From Chryseobacterium sediminis (GTDB taxonomy: Bacteria; Bacteroidota; Bacteroidia; Flavobacteriales; Weeksellaceae), in assembly GCF_008386505.1 (NCBI RefSeq), contig NZ_VUNZ01000001.1, positions 434,001-498,000 on the forward strand: a DNA stretch of 64,000 nt, given 5' to 3'. Below the pieces are notes generated by a model. It was not told where the DNA came from and did no database searches. It was given only the letters and a program-made list of their open reading frames with translations. Positions 18,336 through 26,374 of this stretch are shown here, one piece after another (the stretch's first letter is position 1; each line of letters opens with the position of its first letter). The position numbers and the translations under genes are program-made.

Positions 18336-18369
18336 GAAACTTTTATTCTATCCATTGAACTATGAGGCC
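18295..18369 (-). tRNA. tRNA-Arg (anticodon CCT)
   Basis: Reading the minus strand from 18369: acceptor GGCCTCA pairs with TGGGGCT (two G-U pairs). The anticodon stem AAAGT/ACTTT encloses TTCCTAA with anticodon CCT. The T stem CCAAG/CTTGG encloses TTCGATC. Discriminator A and an encoded CCA (18297-18295) complete it. It reads AGG codons. The 3' half overlaps the serine recombinase reading frame. Confidence 0.93.
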
Positions 18370-18935
18370 TGTTCTAAATAAAACGTTTTTTGCTTCTCTA
18401 AACTGTAAGCTAAACGTTTGCTTATTGAGAATCAACGAAGTTGATTACATCTTTGCTGCCTTTAGAATATAAGTAAACCTTTGCGTGAAAATGTAAGCAG
18501 TAAAAATACTTTTTTCCAGATTTTAACTGAGTCGAATAATCTTCAGTAAGCTTTATTTAAAAAGGGTATATGGGTAAAAGAATCTGCCCTTTAGGGACGG
18601 GAACAACGTTCTTTTAAAATCTAACATGTTGATAATCAATGTTTAAAAATTTGTAAAAATTTCAATAAAAATTAAAATTGTGCCATATTTGTGCCGTTTT
18701 GTTAAACGATATATTCAAAATTTGCTAACAAAATTGTTAAGAAAAAACACAAAAAAAGTTAGAAAGTATAATATTTTATCACTTTGCTATTCGTAACTTT
18801 ACTATTGTCGATACTTATTACACCAATAAAAAGTTACTTTTAAAACAATATAAAAAGCCACTTTAAGGATTACACTAGCTAAATGTATGATGTATCGACA
18901 CCCCTTATTGTGGCTTTTAATTTAAAATAAATTCT
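18370..18935. other. Gene-free junction between tRNA-Arg and prophage-side genes
   Basis: No gene is seen. Two direct TTGTGCC copies occur at 18678-18684 and 18689-18695. A 9-bp inverted repeat (AAAAGCCAC 18853-18861, GTGGCTTTT 18910-18918) with a 48-base loop lies just before the next start codon and could be an attenuator or operator. The region may hold an element junction or the promoter of the 18936 gene. Confidence 0.4.
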
Positions 18936-19757
18936 ATGGGCAATTTAACAAATTTTGCTGACAACAGCAACAGAAATGAAACAATTAATAATGCTCTTTC
19001 AGTTTTTAATGATGTTCTATCTATCAGGGCATATTTTGAAAGAATAAGAGAACTTAAAAATTCCGGAGAAAAATATCCTGTAGATCTGGATGATGTTTGG
19101 GCACTGTGCTATCCAAAAAAGCAAAATGCAACAAATTCTCTAACGAGTAATTACATAGAAGATTTGGATTATTCGGTTTTTACCAAAAATGGTAAAAACT
19201 CCAAAGGAGGTAGGCCAAAGATAGCATATATGCTGTCTGTGTCTTGTTTTGAACACTTTATAGCAAGAAAGCATAAGGAAGTTTTCGATGTATATAGTAA
19301 GATGTTCCATAAAACAATGGATGAGGCAGATGGTAAAAAGATTATGTCTCAGATTGATATTTTAGTACAGTCAGCTTTAGCTTTGCAAGAACATGATAGA
19401 CGAATTTCTACCGTCGAAGAAAAAGTAAATATGATATTAGAAGATCAGGAGCGAAATATCAAGCAATTAAATGAAATTCCTTTCGAGCTTCATAAAGAAG
19501 AAACTGAACTGGAATTGCCGGTAAGAGACAAGATAAGACTTCTTGTAAATAAAATATCAGCAGCAACTTCTATTTCTCAGCATGAGATCTGGAATAACGT
19601 TTATCAAACTCTATATTATAATTATAGAATATCAATTAAGAGCTATAAGAAAGAAAAGAAAAATGAAAGCTATCTGGATATTGCAGAAAGAAAAGGTTTC
19701 CTTGAGTGTATTTTTGCAATTGTAAGTAAATTGGTAGCTGATAAACAAGTAGCATAA
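18936..19757 (+). CDS. Antirepressor-like DNA-binding protein (KilA/MSV199 type)
   Basis: 273 residues. The N-terminal half (VDLDDVWALCYPKKQNATNSL, then GGRPKIAYMLSVSCFEHFIARK) resembles the AntA/MSV199/Bro-N class of phage antirepressor domains. A coiled-coil-like middle (about 140-175) and a helical C-terminal domain (LLVNKISAATSISQHEIWNNVYQ) follow. Family assignment is by motif pattern only. It may control a phage switch. A small gene follows 4 bp after it. Confidence 0.6.
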   Translation: MGNLTNFADNSNRNETINNALSVFNDVLSIRAYFERIRELKNSGEKYPVDLDDVWALCYPKKQNATNSLTSNYIEDLDYSVFTKNGKNSKGGRPKIAYMLSVSCFEHFIARKHKEVFDVYSKMFHKTMDEADGKKIMSQIDILVQSALALQEHDRRISTVEEKVNMILEDQERNIKQLNEIPFELHKEETELELPVRDKIRLLVNKISAATSISQHEIWNNVYQTLYYNYRISIKSYKKEKKNESYLDIAERKGFLECIFAIVSKLVADKQVA

Positions 19758-19761
19758 TACT

Positions 19762-20106
19762 ATGAAAACACTAACTGTAAGCCTAAACGATATTTACACT
19801 TATGTGTTCAATATTACTTGCAAGGAAGAATTCGCGAAGTTCTTAAACTACCATAAAAGTAATTATGATGTGATGGAGGACTATTATCCAAGAATGGAGG
19901 ACGGGACAATTTTTGATGATACATTGGCCTTCTACGAGAGTAAACAGATGACAGTCGATTTGCTTATGACCTATTCCGCAATGTCTCATTTGTTAATTGA
20001 GTTGAAAAAATATTTTAAACTACAATTATTTGATGATGGACAAGCGTTAATATACGATAGAATTTTAGATAGTGAAAAGCGATTGAGGAATATATTTCTT
20101 AAATAA
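19762..20106 (+). CDS. Hypothetical protein after antirepressor-like gene
   Basis: 114 residues, soluble, helical and rich in aromatic residues; no recognised domain. It follows the antirepressor-like gene by 4 bp and is probably co-transcribed with it. A terminator at 20211-20240 separates it from a convergent gene. Confidence 0.65.
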   Translation: MKTLTVSLNDIYTYVFNITCKEEFAKFLNYHKSNYDVMEDYYPRMEDGTIFDDTLAFYESKQMTVDLLMTYSAMSHLLIELKKYFKLQLFDDGQALIYDRILDSEKRLRNIFLK

Positions 20107-20210
20107 AAAAGTTAGCGCTATCAAAGTGCTTAAAATTTACTGCTAAAATACACTTAAATACTTTGCTGATAGGCATTGTCATAGTGCTATCAACTTAAAT
20201 ATGTTCAAAT

Positions 20211-20240
20211 AAAAAAGGCCCCGTTTGGGGCTTTATTTTT
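20211..20240. terminator. Bidirectional terminator between convergent genes
   Basis: The stem GCCCC/GGGGC (20218-20222, 20227-20231) is flanked by A-rich and T-rich runs, so it can act on both strands. It overlaps the 3' end of the gene at 20233. Confidence 0.75.
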
Positions 20241-20778
20241 TACTAGGGGTTGTATAGTCTTTTGTGATTCTAAGGAGTGTTGCTGTTTCAATTACATTCA
20301 TTTGATAATATATATTGTTTTTTTTGAAAATTACATAATAAATATAATCTGACAAATCACTAGAATTTCTCAATATGTTCACAATTTCATTAAATTTCAA
20401 ATTATTTTTATATATTTTATCTTTGATGCTACTTACGAATGAGTCTACAATAAAATAATTAGAATCGTCATTTAATGTTTTAGATATTATATACCACGAC
20501 TCTTTGTTGTCAAACTGCCTTTTAGACAAAATAGATATTTCGTCTATTCCAGCTATATCATCCTTCTCATATGCTATGATACTGAAAGTATCATATTCAT
20601 AAACTCTTTTTTCAAGTCCAAAATTTGTTTCTCTGTCTCTACTTGATTTACCAATTGATATTTCGAAATCAGTATAGGATGTATTAATTCCTGCTGCTAT
20701 CTTTTTAAATTGATCTGAAGTTTGAGAAAAAAACAAATTTGATGCTAATAAAAATAAAGTAAGTAAATTATTTTTCAT
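20233..20778 (-). CDS. Hypothetical secreted protein
   Basis: 181 residues from 20778, where a signal peptide starts (MKNNLLTLFLLASNLFFSQ). The longer frame from 20802 adds residues before it and overlaps the upstream gene. The mature part is about 160 residues with no domain I recognise. The start is one base after the upstream stop. It is the last gene of a four-gene run of envelope or secreted proteins. Confidence 0.7.
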   Translation of the reverse strand: MKNNLLTLFLLASNLFFSQTSDQFKKIAAGINTSYTDFEISIGKSSRDRETNFGLEKRVYEYDTFSIIAYEKDDIAGIDEISILSKRQFDNKESWYIISKTLNDDSNYFIVDSFVSSIKDKIYKNNLKFNEIVNILRNSSDLSDYIYYVIFKKNNIYYQMNVIETATLLRITKDYTTPSKK

Positions 20779-20779
20779 C

Positions 20780-21346
20780 CTACCAATTATTATTCGTTTC
20801 ATGTTTTTTATTCATAGCGTCTTTTAAATCGTAAATTAACAATTTAATTTTTTCATCAGTTTTTTCTTTTATGTCATTCCATGGACCTTTTCTCAGAAAA
20901 ACATCATTGGTTTTGTCGGGTTTATCATTAGTGGTTAACAGCCCATAATTTATTGCACTTTTTGGCCTGCAGTTAGTGCCCTCATGAACTAATGAGTGAA
21001 TAATATATTTATAGCGACCATTTTTTAAGTATATGTTTATTTTAAAATTTACATATCCTATAGTACACAGAGCACCAACATATATTTTTTTTGTATAATA
21101 TCTCAGTTTTCCACCGCCTGTTATTTCTCCTTCATTGCTATCTTCAATTGTAAATACTTCTCCGTCATCTTTCAGGCTTTTTGTAATCCAATCTCTCGCC
21201 CTATTGTATAACTCCTGTTTTGTCACTGTAGAATCAACCGGCACGACTTCTTCATATTTTAATTCTTGAGAGTAAATTAAGCTTGAAATTAGTAATGCAA
21301 GCAAAGCGCATATATTCTTTATATTACCAGTCATTGTTGCCTTCAT
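20780..21346 (-). CDS. DUF4468-type secreted protein, copy 2
   Basis: 188 residues with a signal peptide (ICALLALLISSLIYSQ). The mature part opens with EVVPVDSTVTKQELYNRARDW and has GEITGGGKLRY and LKNGRYKYI, matching the DUF4468 pattern and its neighbour at 21324. Function unknown; the fold is thought to be TBP-like. The start may be 21346 or 21334. It overlaps the upstream copy by 23 bp. Confidence 0.75.
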   Translation of the reverse strand: MKATMTGNIKNICALLALLISSLIYSQELKYEEVVPVDSTVTKQELYNRARDWITKSLKDDGEVFTIEDSNEGEITGGGKLRYYTKKIYVGALCTIGYVNFKINIYLKNGRYKYIIHSLVHEGTNCRPKSAINYGLLTTNDKPDKTNDVFLRKGPWNDIKEKTDEKIKLLIYDLKDAMNKKHETNNNW

Positions 21347-21866
21347 AATTTTTGTTCATTCCCTTTTCAAGACTAGAAGACAGTAACTTAATTTTAGAAT
21401 CTATTTTTTCTTTGACATCTTCTAATGCTAAATCGTATGCAATTCCTTTTCCTATGCTAGGAGCCTCTTTAGTGTTAGAAATTACTCCAAAATTACCAGC
21501 TCTACAAAGATTACCGGCGGATCCTTTATGATCGAATAAATCATATAAATATTTATATCTACCATTCTTAACAAAAATACTGAAGTGATATTTAATAGGC
21601 CCTTCCACGCATGAATAGCCTTTGTATTTATTATCTGTTCTATAATCAATTACTCCAACGCCACTTATTTCTCCATTGTTCATATCCTCTGTTATTATAA
21701 AGCTATTCTTGCTATTGTAATTTTCTTTCGCCCAGACTCTAGCCCTATTAAATAGCTCGTCTTTTGTGATTGTTGAATCAACTTTTATAACTTCTTCAAA
21801 CTTAAAGTTCTGAGCGTAGGCAAACGTTGTGCTTATTACAAATAGAAATGAAAGTATTTTTTTCAT
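21324..21866 (-). CDS. DUF4468-type secreted protein, copy 1
   Basis: 180 residues with a signal peptide (ILSFLFVISTTFAYAQ). It shares the frame EVIKVDSTITKDELFNRARVW, GEISGVGVIDYR and VKNGRYKYL with the adjacent gene, and both end in a similar asparagine-rich N..DW or N..NW motif. This points to tandem duplication. It probably works in the periplasm or outside the cell; the role is unknown. Confidence 0.75.
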   Translation of the reverse strand: MKKILSFLFVISTTFAYAQNFKFEEVIKVDSTITKDELFNRARVWAKENYNSKNSFIITEDMNNGEISGVGVIDYRTDNKYKGYSCVEGPIKYHFSIFVKNGRYKYLYDLFDHKGSAGNLCRAGNFGVISNTKEAPSIGKGIAYDLALEDVKEKIDSKIKLLSSSLEKGMNKNYEGNNDW

Positions 21867-21868
21867 GA

Positions 21869-22303
21869 TTATTTTTTGTCGTATCTAACATCAAAACCAG
21901 ATTCGTAAATCACTGCTTTATTCCCATCTAATTCTTTAAGATAAATCGTTCTCATTTTGGTTTTATCACCTTCTTTGTATGAAAGATATAATACTGGATT
22001 GTCGGTTTTAGTCGCTCCAATAATTATGTATGTTCCTTTCTGAATCTGTCCCATTGCGTTTTTGCTTTGATAATTTGAATCATTATCAAAATCAAAGGTA
22101 GATTTATCTACATCGCCGTTGTAAACCCAATAACCTGGAGATTTGTGCCCCCAAAATTCCCAATGACCAATCATTTGAGATTTTATATATTGAGAATCCT
22201 CAAACTTATTCTGTTCAATTGGCGTGTCATCAGAGCTGGAACAACTTGATAAAGTACTTAGTGATAGAATACTTATAGCTGAAGCGATAATAATTTTTTT
22301 CAT
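21869..22303 (-). CDS. Putative lipoprotein
   Basis: 144 residues from 22303, with a lipoprotein signal peptide (lipobox LSSC). The ATG at 22321 is less likely because a TATATTTG -7 box sits at 22326-22319 on the minus strand, placing transcription start downstream of it. The mature part has IGHWEFWGHKSPGYWVYNG and looks like a lipocalin-type small lipoprotein. It heads the four-gene secreted cluster. Confidence 0.7.
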   Translation of the reverse strand: MKKIIIASAISILSLSTLSSCSSSDDTPIEQNKFEDSQYIKSQMIGHWEFWGHKSPGYWVYNGDVDKSTFDFDNDSNYQSKNAMGQIQKGTYIIIGATKTDNPVLYLSYKEGDKTKMRTIYLKELDGNKAVIYESGFDVRYDKK

Positions 22304-22494
22304 GATTAATTTTTGCCACAAATATAGAAATTAAAAAGTATAAGAAAATTACGGAAACCCGTAAAAAATAAGTATAAATACGGTATTGTAGAATGAAATA
22401 ATTATATATATTAGCAGGACTGATAAAGCTAGCATGAATTCGTGTAATGCTTTAATTATTAGTATTTTTACATAGAATTTAAAACCCTTATTTT

Positions 22495-22779
22495 ATGAAA
22501 ACAAAACTAATAATCTTTACTGCAGTTGTAGCGGTGTTACTTTGTGCATGTTCGGATCGCGATGAAGAAGTAAGAAAAGAAGCAATCGAGTCAGTAAAAA
22601 ACAGTAACCAAAAATTTAAGTTAAACAAATCTGGTATTGATAGCCGAGATGCTGAGCCACAAACAATCAATGATTCAATCATTGTGAAAAGTGGTAATGC
22701 AACTATGGCAGATGATCCAGATACAAATCTAGATCCAGGAAATGAAGGAGATCCAAAAGACGTTCCTCCAAGAAAGTAA
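22495..22779 (+). CDS. Small lipoprotein
   Basis: 94 residues. A signal peptide with lipobox LLCAC is followed by a short hydrophilic acidic tail rich in Asp, Pro and Gly, probably disordered. No domain is recognised. It overlaps the following membrane-protein gene by 38 bp, so the two probably form a unit. Confidence 0.7.
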   Translation: MKTKLIIFTAVVAVLLCACSDRDEEVRKEAIESVKNSNQKFKLNKSGIDSRDAEPQTINDSIIVKSGNATMADDPDTNLDPGNEGDPKDVPPRK

Positions 22780-23272
22780 AATCAAAAAATCAAAATCTGC
22801 AAAAATAGGGTCGGTGCTTTTAATAGTATCGGCCATTTTACCTTGTATAGATGTTATTTTTAAAAGATATGTTCCTGGAATGGACACTTTAAAAGACTCA
22901 CAAGGAGTGCTTGTAACGGTAGATATTTGGCTTGTTACGTTGTTTATTTCGCCCGCTTTAATACTGCTGGCTGTATCGTTTAGGCCCAATCCTAAACTTT
23001 ATTTTTTCCCTCTTCTTACCTCGTTTTATAGTGGGACAGTATATTTTTCCCCTATTCTAGGAGGAAAAGTTGATTTTCTAAAAGTAAATAGTTGGACTTT
23101 TTTTATTGTTTCAGCTGTAGGGGCTCTCTTATATATGTGGCTTTTAAAATACATAAGATGGCTAAGGTTGGAAGAAAATGCTTCTGATCATTTTAAAAAT
23201 GACTTAAAAGAAGAAATAAAAAGATTAAAACAAGAGAACGAGCAGTTAAAATCCAACAAACACCAGATTTAA
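22742..23272 (+). CDS. Hypothetical four-helix membrane protein
   Basis: 176 residues with about four membrane segments (IGSVLLIVSAILPCIDVIF, IWLVTLFISPALILLAV, LYFFPLLTSFYSGTVYF, FFIVSAVGALLYMWLL) and a C-terminal coiled coil (LKEEIKRLKQENEQLK). No family is recognised. It follows the small lipoprotein and precedes an 80-residue gene, apparently in one operon. Confidence 0.65.
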   Translation: MKEIQKTFLQESKIKKSKSAKIGSVLLIVSAILPCIDVIFKRYVPGMDTLKDSQGVLVTVDIWLVTLFISPALILLAVSFRPNPKLYFFPLLTSFYSGTVYFSPILGGKVDFLKVNSWTFFIVSAVGALLYMWLLKYIRWLRLEENASDHFKNDLKEEIKRLKQENEQLKSNKHQI

Positions 23273-23274
23273 AG

Positions 23275-23517
23275 ATGAAAAGCTACGATTATTTACTTTT
23301 AGAGAAGCTGCTTGAAAAAAACAGGAGAATGTTTCGAAAGAAATTGATTGAATCCGAAGAGTATATTGATAATCATGAAATAATAATGACTAAAATTAAA
23401 AAAGTCATATTTAAATTTGAGAAATATGATATTGATATATTGCAAAATATGGATATTGACGAAACACTTGAAAGGTTCCGAAGAGAGATATTTTTAGTTA
23501 AGTTTAATCTTAATTAA
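23275..23517 (+). CDS. Hypothetical protein
   Basis: 80 residues, charged and helical, with no recognisable domain. It starts 2 bp after the upstream stop and ends 7 bp before the convergent repressor gene, so it closes the rightward unit on the host or cargo side of the prophage. Confidence 0.55.
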   Translation: MKSYDYLLLEKLLEKNRRMFRKKLIESEEYIDNHEIIMTKIKKVIFKFEKYDIDILQNMDIDETLERFRREIFLVKFNLN

Positions 23518-23524
23518 ATACAGC

Positions 23525-24082
23525 TTAACTTTTCTCCTTTTTTTGCGTTAAACTATTTTTAAGATCTAGAATTAGATCCGAAACCGCTATTCTTTCCTTC
23601 TCTATAAATTCAATAATTGCTTTAGCTTGATCTTCGTTCTGTTTTTTTTGTGCTTCTAGGCTTTTCTTTAATTCTTTTACTTCTGATAATAGGGTGTCAA
23701 AATTAGAATCTGATTTAACTGCTTTATTATCTGTTTTTAAGTTTGTGGGTGTGTTTTCTTTTTCTGATTGGTTATACATAGGCAGCTCGCCCAATAGAAG
23801 CCATTTTTTTGATACATTATATGTATCAAGAATACTATCTATAATTGCTTTTGACGGTTCTGGATATTTGTCAATATTACCTCTTTTGTCAATCTTAAAT
23901 AGCCTATCAACACTTTGTTGACTTATGGTTTTTTCTCCTTTAGTTTTCTTCTTTAGATTTTCACTAATTTCTCTTGCAAAAGCAGCAGTGTTTCCAAAAG
24001 TCTTTTCAGTTATAAGTTCTTTAATCCTTAAATTAATATCCGGCAATATACATACCGCGTTTGTATTTTCTTCTTTTTTCAT
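23525..24082 (-). CDS. Phage repressor-like HTH protein with coiled-coil tail
   Basis: 185 residues. The first half carries a helix-turn-helix region (TISQQSVDRLFKIDKRGNIDKYPEPSKAIIDSIL) and ends with VSKKWLLLGELPMYN, a phrase typical of Bacteroidota phage repressors. The second half is a coiled coil (LLSEVKELKKSLEAQKKQNEDQAKAI) where an S24 peptidase would be in cI, so induction by self-cleavage is not expected. It is divergent from the early genes, with a 19-bp gap containing an operator-like palindrome. Confidence 0.75.
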   Translation of the reverse strand: MKKEENTNAVCILPDINLRIKELITEKTFGNTAAFAREISENLKKKTKGEKTISQQSVDRLFKIDKRGNIDKYPEPSKAIIDSILDTYNVSKKWLLLGELPMYNQSEKENTPTNLKTDNKAVKSDSNFDTLLSEVKELKKSLEAQKKQNEDQAKAIIEFIEKERIAVSDLILDLKNSLTQKKEKS

Positions 24083-24098
24083 ATATTTGTATAAATAT
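24061..24098 (+). promoter_or_regulatory. Early promoter with operator-like palindrome
   Basis: TTG (24061-24063), an 18-bp spacer and TATATTTG (24082-24089) form a Bacteroidota-type promoter for the rightward gene at 24102. The palindrome ATATTT-GTAT-AAATAT (24083-24098) covers the -7 box and the repressor start. The half-site ATATTTGT recurs at 25262-25269. Confidence 0.5.
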
Positions 24099-24101
24099 TA
24101 G

Positions 24102-24341
24102 ATGGTTATGAACGACAAGGAAATAAGTATTGAGCTTTTAAAGCTGTATCCCCAGTACGAACATGAATATACTTTTGAACAGTTTTTAAATTTATTTAAT
24201 GCTATTAGAAAGTTTATTCCTAATAGAAAAAACACAGTGACACATATTACAAAGGACATTTTAAAGTCCTTTCAGGGCTCTTTCAAAGAAGATATTTCAC
24301 AAGCTGTAATTATCGAATTTGATAGATTTACTGAGCATTAA
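24102..24341 (+). CDS. Hypothetical early phage protein
   Basis: 79 residues, starting at 24102 or the ATG at 24108. The predicted transcription start lies only a few bases upstream, so the message may be nearly leaderless. It is the first gene divergent from the repressor, a place often used by Cro-like or anti-immunity proteins, but no helix-turn-helix is obvious. It overlaps a converging small gene by 4 bp. Confidence 0.55.
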   Translation: MVMNDKEISIELLKLYPQYEHEYTFEQFLNLFNAIRKFIPNRKNTVTHITKDILKSFQGSFKEDISQAVIIEFDRFTEH

Positions 24342-24520
24342 TTTGCTTCTATGTAATCTAATCCCTGTTTTGTAATACGAACGTAAATAGTAGAGCTTTC
24401 AGTTGCTCCAATTTCTTTGACTAATCCCTTCTTAATTAATTTTATTAGATCAGTGTATTCCGGATCAGATACTGAAAACTCTCGTTGACCTTCTTTTATT
24501 TTGACTAAAATTTGTTTCAT
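24338..24520 (-). CDS. Small hypothetical protein, possible winged helix
   Basis: 60 residues (MKQILVKIKEG...). The pattern of a helix followed by VKEIGATESSTIYVRITKQGLDYI looks like the wing end of a winged-helix domain. It is on the minus strand between two plus-strand genes. Modest support: length is short and no family is recognised. Confidence 0.45.
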   Translation of the reverse strand: MKQILVKIKEGQREFSVSDPEYTDLIKLIKKGLVKEIGATESSTIYVRITKQGLDYIEAN

Positions 24521-24539
24521 ATTTTAATGATTAACAGTT

Positions 24540-24764
24540 ATGAAAGAGTACATATCTTTGCTTGAGGAATATTTGTTTTGGGCAGAAAATCGAAAAACAT
24601 TTGATATAATTACCTCCCAATTATTTAATAACTCTATAAAATTGTCCTATAAGGTCTCACTACTTAAGTTCACTCTAAACATTCTCAGAAATGATTATCC
24701 CGAAATATTGGAGCGACTAAGATTTACCAGAAATATTGATTTAAATTCTGCCACTGGTAATTGA
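24540..24764 (+). CDS. Hypothetical early phage protein
   Basis: 74 residues, helical and aromatic rich, with no recognised domain. It lies between two minus-strand genes and overlaps the 3' end of the one at 24741 by 24 bp. Confidence 0.5.
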   Translation: MKEYISLLEEYLFWAENRKTFDIITSQLFNNSIKLSYKVSLLKFTLNILRNDYPEILERLRFTRNIDLNSATGN

Positions 24765-25172
24765 AAAGCCTTTAGTAGTACCTGGCTTGTTTGTTCCAAA
24801 GCTAACAGGAATAGAAAATTTAATTTTGTTTATAGCTGTGTTTTTCAAATTTAGCTCATCAACACTTTCATTTTTGATGTTTCCGCCTAAGCTAAAATTG
24901 AATAAAGAAACTACTTGTATCCTAGCATTTCCTTCTTTGCTATCTTTTTCAATATCAATTTCTTCTTTACTTATAGATACTGACAAATCAAATACTATTT
25001 CTTGTGCCTTTCTTACAACCCCTTCATTATTCGTTCTAACATTCCCGCTAGTATCAGTTGCGGGATTTATTAAAACATCATACTCTTTCAAATTTTCTTT
25101 TGCTTTTTCAACGCCAATTGCTATTTCTGTAATAGTATCAGCCACAAAAGCAGATAGATTCAATGTTTCCAT
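24741..25172 (-). CDS. Conserved hypothetical protein (Trypco2-like)
   Basis: 143 residues. An N-terminal amphipathic helix (LSAFVADTITEIAIGVEKAKENL) is followed by a beta-rich part with IVFDLSVSIS and a closing INKIKFSIPVSF. I recall this architecture in widespread proteins sometimes called trypsin-co-occurring domain 2. The match is from memory only. Function unknown; superinfection immunity or sensing roles would be speculation. It diverges from the main early operon. Confidence 0.55.
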   Translation of the reverse strand: METLNLSAFVADTITEIAIGVEKAKENLKEYDVLINPATDTSGNVRTNNEGVVRKAQEIVFDLSVSISKEEIDIEKDSKEGNARIQVVSLFNFSLGGNIKNESVDELNLKNTAINKIKFSIPVSFGTNKPGTTKGFSITSGRI

Positions 25173-25237
25173 ATAAAATTTTTCTCACTGGTTATCAATT
25201 AGTTAAGTGTTTTGATGGTAAAATAAACAAACAGCGC

Positions 25238-25269
25238 TTGTAAATAACAAACATTGTATGTATATTTGT
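25238..25269 (+). promoter_or_regulatory. Main early promoter with operator-like repeat
   Basis: TTG (25238-25240), a 20-bp spacer and TATATTTG (25261-25268) match the Bacteroidota promoter. ACAAACAT (25247-25254) and ATATTTGT (25262-25269) form an inverted repeat with one mismatch around the spacer and -7 box. The leader to the 25358 start is about 85 bases. Confidence 0.6.
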
Positions 25270-25357
25270 CTCAACAAAACAACAACGCAAAGTTAATCTT
25301 TTTGTTGGATGTGAAAAAACAGTGATAAAACTAATTTTTAATTAAAACAAATAATGT

Positions 25358-25630
25358 ATGGAAAGTTTAATAATTGGGAAAACGATAAGTGCAGAAATTT
25401 CCTACTACTTGAAAGAATATACAACGGCTCAGGATATTGCTGATGTCAATACTGAGACTGGTATCGGAACTTCAACTTTAAATTATGTAAAACGAAGAGC
25501 AGGTAATATTTCAGAGGAAAATAAAAAGGGCATTATCAGCTTAGCAAAAAAGGCTTACGAAAACGCAGAAGCAAAAAGGAAAGAAGCTATTAAATGCAAA
25601 AAGGAACTTAGTTTAATTCTTCAATTATGA
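25358..25630 (+). CDS. Hypothetical early protein, possible DNA-binding
   Basis: 90 residues, helical. The segment TTAQDIADVNTETGIGTSTLNYVKRR (about 22-47) could be a helix-turn-helix, followed by a lysine-rich helical tail. As first gene of the main early operon it may be a CII- or Cro-like regulator, which is inferred from position. It overlaps the next gene by 4 bp. Confidence 0.6.
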   Translation: MESLIIGKTISAEISYYLKEYTTAQDIADVNTETGIGTSTLNYVKRRAGNISEENKKGIISLAKKAYENAEAKRKEAIKCKKELSLILQL

Positions 25631-25842
25631 GTCTGGGGCTTAATGAACTTGTAAAAGGACAAATTCAATTCTGTTTAAGTCAAATTAAAAATCCTGAAGA
25701 AAGATTTCAATTACTGCAAGAAATGATGCCGGGGTCTTCAAATGAGAAAGAAATATTTGAGTTGACAAAAAAAAGGATTGAAGCAAGTATCAATAAAAAA
25801 GAAAGGTTTAAAATATTACCTAAGAGAAGAGTAAAAAAATGA
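25627..25842 (+). CDS. Hypothetical early phage protein
   Basis: 71 residues, basic at the C-terminus (KKERFKILPKRRVKK). The start overlaps the upstream stop (ATGA), which supports a coupled gene. No domain is recognised. Confidence 0.55.
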   Translation: MSLGLNELVKGQIQFCLSQIKNPEERFQLLQEMMPGSSNEKEIFELTKKRIEASINKKERFKILPKRRVKK

Positions 25843-25902
25843 GTCGCACTGCTGTAACAGAACGACTCGGCAAAAACGAAATAGTAATAAAATCACTACA
25901 TC

Positions 25903-26295
25903 ATGAAGGCAAAAGTACAAAAAACAATTTTAGGAAAAGAGATCAAAGGTTTTGCATTTTATAAGCAGCTTGATCACAGAGTAAACAGAATGCGTGTTCA
26001 TGGAGTTATTTGGTTGGATGAAGGATATAGAATACATGTAGTTCCTAATGAGTTTAGACAATTGAATGAATTAGGACAGGTGTCAGGGTCGGTTTTAAAA
26101 TCTAATCCCGGTTACAGACAAATAAAGAGAATGATTGCTAGATGGTTTCAGACTTATAGAACAAGTAGAAAGTCATTTTTCAGAGAAAAAGTCTCAACAA
26201 TGAGAGAAGCGTGTCAGCAAGCAGAATATAGTTTGAGGATAAAGATGATCCAAAGAGGTAGAATATCGTTTAACCATTATTTTACAGCATCATGA
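25903..26295 (+). CDS. Hypothetical basic early phage protein
   Basis: 130 residues, strongly basic, with many Arg and Tyr residues (NPGYRQIKRMIARWFQTYRTSRKSFF). Charge suggests nucleic-acid binding, but no fold is recognised. The stop overlaps a very small downstream frame. Confidence 0.6.
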   Translation: MKAKVQKTILGKEIKGFAFYKQLDHRVNRMRVHGVIWLDEGYRIHVVPNEFRQLNELGQVSGSVLKSNPGYRQIKRMIARWFQTYRTSRKSFFREKVSTMREACQQAEYSLRIKMIQRGRISFNHYFTAS

Positions 26296-26372
26296 AAGCT
26301 TTATTTCTACTCAAATGCTGGTTTATATATCAGTTCATCTGTTTAATTGAATACTTACTTAAAAAACAATAA
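26292..26372 (+). CDS. Possible 26-residue hydrophobic micro-protein
   Basis: The start overlaps the upstream stop (ATGA) and the frame ends 2 bp before the next gene, so it fits the tight operon spacing exactly. The product is MKALFLLKCWFIYQFICL followed by a short basic end, a possible membrane peptide. Length is too short for more certainty. Confidence 0.4.
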   Translation: MKALFLLKCWFIYQFICLIEYLLKKQ

Positions 26373-26374
26373 TC

